Both the position numbers and the translations under genes were made by a program. A DNA stretch of 8,258 nucleotides, taken from assembly GCA_947442905.1 (NCBI GenBank), contig CANEWV010000057.1:1-8258 (forward strand), in the 5' to 3' direction. Shown here piece by piece: positions 7,111 through 8,258 of this stretch (position 1 is its first letter; each line of letters begins with the position of its first letter). The notes below the pieces were generated by a model. It was given only the letters and a program-made list of their open reading frames with translations. It searched no databases and was not told where the DNA came from. The stretch is from Chitinophagaceae bacterium (lineage in GTDB: Bacteria; Bacteroidota; Bacteroidia; Chitinophagales; Chitinophagaceae).

Positions 7111-7827
7111 TTAATCTTGAGATCTGCTTAATGAATAGATCACTAAACCAAATCCAATCTTGTTGATTGCATCAGCAACGTTGTAAACGATATCCATGTA
7201 GTGAGAAGCTAAAGCTGCATCAGCTACTAATTGAATACCAAATAATCCACCTGGAGTTCCTAAGATGTAACCTAGAGGATAGATAGCCCATCCAACAAGC
7301 ACGAACCAAGCAAGTGTTTTTGTTGCTTTTGCAACTTGAGCACCAGCAGTTTGAGCAAGTTGAGAAACTTCACCAAACCATACTAAGTAAACAATGTAGA
7401 AATAAGCAGCACCTGAAGCTACGCCCCAAATTACACTACTACCTCTGTAAATTGTTTCACCGAAGTAACCAGTTACAAGCATTACTAAAGAAGCGAAAAT
7501 CAACTTCCATAATAAACCTTGCTTAGCACCCGCTTTTTTAGTGATCAAGTAAAACTCAACGCACATAAGAGGTACAGTTAAGATCCAGTCTACGTATCTG
7601 AAGAAGGTAGGTGAATCTCCAGTTGCTAGATTGTACCCTCTCATGTAGTAGTAGTGTACTGCTGCGATGAAAGTGATCAAACCAGAAACTAAAACAGAAG
7701 TTCTCCATTTTGTTGGAGTTGAGCTCAACTCAAAAAAGAAGAATACAGACGCGGCCATCATAGCCATTGTTCCGATAAAAAACGTAAACGCTACGTAATT
7801 GTCGGAGGCGATTTTTAAGTGTTCCAT
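7111..7827 (-). CDS. Proteorhodopsin, light-driven outward proton pump
   Basis: A 238-residue seven-helix microbial rhodopsin of the inner membrane. Helix C reads R77-YVD80-WILT84-VPLM88-CVE91-F, giving the DTE proton-pump signature: D80 the Schiff-base counter-ion and proton acceptor, E91 the cytoplasmic donor. H58 in helix B (AAVHYYYMR) matches the proteorhodopsin histidine that pairs with the acceptor. Helix G has D219-A-I-N-K223, with K223 binding retinal. W180-A-I-Y-P184 is the helix F pocket. Residue 88, equivalent to position 105 of the SAR86 protein, is Met, which in bacteroidotal proteorhodopsins goes with green absorption. Helix E carries W134-G135, a small residue that may leave the retinal ring exposed. 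There is no signal peptide and no Shine-Dalgarno. Ile, Tyr and Phe codons often end in C (ATC, TAC, TTC), unlike the neighbours, suggesting high expression. The downstream fused gene would supply retinal. Confidence 0.97.
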   Translation of the reverse strand: MEHLKIASDNYVAFTFFIGTMAMMAASVFFFFELSSTPTKWRTSVLVSGLITFIAAVHYYYMRGYNLATGDSPTFFRYVDWILTVPLMCVEFYLITKKAGAKQGLLWKLIFASLVMLVTGYFGETIYRGSSVIWGVASGAAYFYIVYLVWFGEVSQLAQTAGAQVAKATKTLAWFVLVGWAIYPLGYILGTPGGLFGIQLVADAALASHYMDIVYNVADAINKIGFGLVIYSLSRSQD

Positions 7828-7839
7828 AGGGCAAATAAA

Positions 7840-7951
7840 TTTGTTTAGACTAATTTAACAAGAATTTTGTTTAATTGTTGAATTAAAAAGATACACAGTA
7901 ATGCATAATTACCCGATTTTGTTAAATATGAACAAGGCAACACTAAACAAA
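7840..7951. repeat. Three copies of the octamer TTTGTTTA near the rhodopsin promoter
   Basis: TTTGTTTA occurs at 7840-7847 and 7866-7873 on the + strand and as its complement TAAACAAA at 7944-7951. The copies lie within about 125 bases upstream of the rhodopsin start. They could be operator-like elements, but the region is so A+T-rich that chance recurrence is a real possibility. Confidence 0.3.
7870..7887. repeat. Small perfect inverted repeat upstream of the rhodopsin gene
   Basis: TTTAATT (7870-7876) and AATTAAA (7881-7887) are perfectly complementary around GTTG, about 43-60 bases before the rhodopsin ATG. It overlaps one octamer copy and the TATCTTTT box, so it could be a regulator site. 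A short A/T-only palindrome is weak evidence by itself. Confidence 0.3.
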
Positions 7952-8021
7952 ACTGATGTAATAGCATGAATAGCAACCTAATAGGAAATTTAAAGTAATA
8001 TGAAAAAAAAGAATAAAAGTT

Positions 8022-8030
8022 TATAATTTG
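8022..8030 (+). promoter_or_regulatory. Possible -7/-10 box for the DUF1801 gene
   Basis: TATAATTTG resembles the Bacteroidota -7 element TAnnTTTG with one extra base, and also contains a TATAAT hexamer. It lies about 120 bases before the DUF1801 start on the same strand. No good -33 TTG was seen at the expected distance, so this is only a candidate. Confidence 0.2.
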
Positions 8031-8150
8031 TGGATTGGATAAAAATCAATTGAAAACAAGTAACATTAAAGCATTAAGTCGCTATCAATCAGCATTTTAA
8101 AAAAATGGCCTTTGTTGAAATTAATCGGGATAGGGTAAAATTGAACTAAA

Positions 8151-8258
8151 ATGAAAAACGAAATAGACAACTATATAGAAGGCTTTCCACCAGTTGTACA
8201 AAAACAATTGAAAGAAATAAGAGCCATCATTAAAGCAGCAGCCCCTGAAGCACAGGAA
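8151..8258 (+). CDS. DUF1801 family protein, N-terminal 36 residues; 3' end outside the window
   Basis: The visible residues contain I-D-N-Y-I-E-G-F-P-P-V-V-Q then L-K-E-I-R-A-I-I-K-A-A-A-P-E-A-Q-E, which matches the start of DUF1801 proteins (YdhG/frataxin-like fold, typically 110-150 residues). Some family members have been proposed as intracellular iron chaperones, but the role here is unknown. The ATG at 8151 gives the normal family N-terminus; no Shine-Dalgarno is present. A 14-codon open frame (8105-8149) ends one base before it. The gene runs off the window edge, so intactness cannot be judged. Confidence 0.8.
   Translation, partial: MKNEIDNYIEGFPPVVQKQLKEIRAIIKAAAPEAQE

Larger units (their letters stand above)
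7828..8150. other. Divergent intergenic region (323 bases) holding the rhodopsin promoter
   Basis: A very A+T-rich stretch between the divergently transcribed rhodopsin and DUF1801 genes. No gene of credible length is present on either strand. The rhodopsin promoter must be here, but no exact match to the Bacteroidota pattern (TTG, about 19-20 bases, TAnnTTTG) was found on the - strand. The nearest are TATCTTTT (complement of 7886-7893), lacking a well-placed TTG, and TAATTATG (complement of 7904-7911), with a TTG 21 bases upstream. No riboswitch was recognised. Confidence 0.7.

Noticed and set aside
8105..8149. 14-codon open frame ending one base before the DUF1801 start, a possible leader peptide
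   Set aside because: It has no ribosome binding site, no regulatory codon run and no associated hairpins. Open frames this short are common by chance.
1..8258. tRNA or rRNA genes, CRISPR arrays, insertion sequences, integrase or attachment sites
   Set aside because: None were seen: no tRNA-like cloverleaf, no regularly spaced direct repeats, no transposase or integrase motifs.

Overview
The window most likely comes from a Bacteroidota genome, probably a free-living aquatic member of the Chitinophagales, Cytophagales or Flavobacteriales type. The evidence is A+T-rich DNA, almost no Shine-Dalgarno sequences before start codons, a proteorhodopsin of the bacteroidotal M-tuned kind, a CrtY-type lycopene cyclase, and a PSD1/DUF1501/cytochrome cluster of the kind shared by Bacteroidota and Planctomycetota. 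This assignment rests on protein resemblance alone.

Region 1 (1-4105, + strand) is a tight three-gene operon. It holds the 3' part of a DUF1549/DUF1553 (PSD1) protein, a Tat-type lipoprotein of the DUF1501 family (sulfatase/alkaline phosphatase fold), and a membrane protein joining a DUF2231-like four-helix domain, a planctomycete-type cytochrome c domain (CxxCH) and leucine-rich repeats. The gaps are 5 and 2 bases. The encoded proteins look like a cell-envelope system, possibly for polymer breakdown, but the substrate is unknown.

Region 2 (4148-5006) has two small housekeeping-type genes that diverge from each other: a VF530/DUF2132 protein (- strand) and an RluE-like rRNA pseudouridine synthase (+ strand).

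Region 3 (5003-7827, - strand) is the most interesting part, a two-gene phototrophy cassette. The upstream gene encodes a proton-pumping proteorhodopsin (D80/T84/E91, Schiff-base K223, tuning residue M88). The downstream gene encodes one 672-residue polypeptide that fuses a full-length lycopene beta-cyclase (CrtY) to a full-length Brp/Blh beta-carotene 15,15'-dioxygenase. The fusion would convert lycopene to beta-carotene and then to retinal, the chromophore of the neighbouring pump. A strong hairpin with a T-tract lies between the two genes and probably lets the opsin be made in excess over the enzyme. The enzymes that make lycopene (CrtE, CrtB, CrtI) are not in the window.

Region 4 (7828-8258) is a 323-base A+T-rich divergent intergenic region, which must hold the rhodopsin promoter, followed by the first 36 codons of a DUF1801 protein. 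No RNA genes, CRISPR arrays, insertion sequences or attachment sites were recognised.
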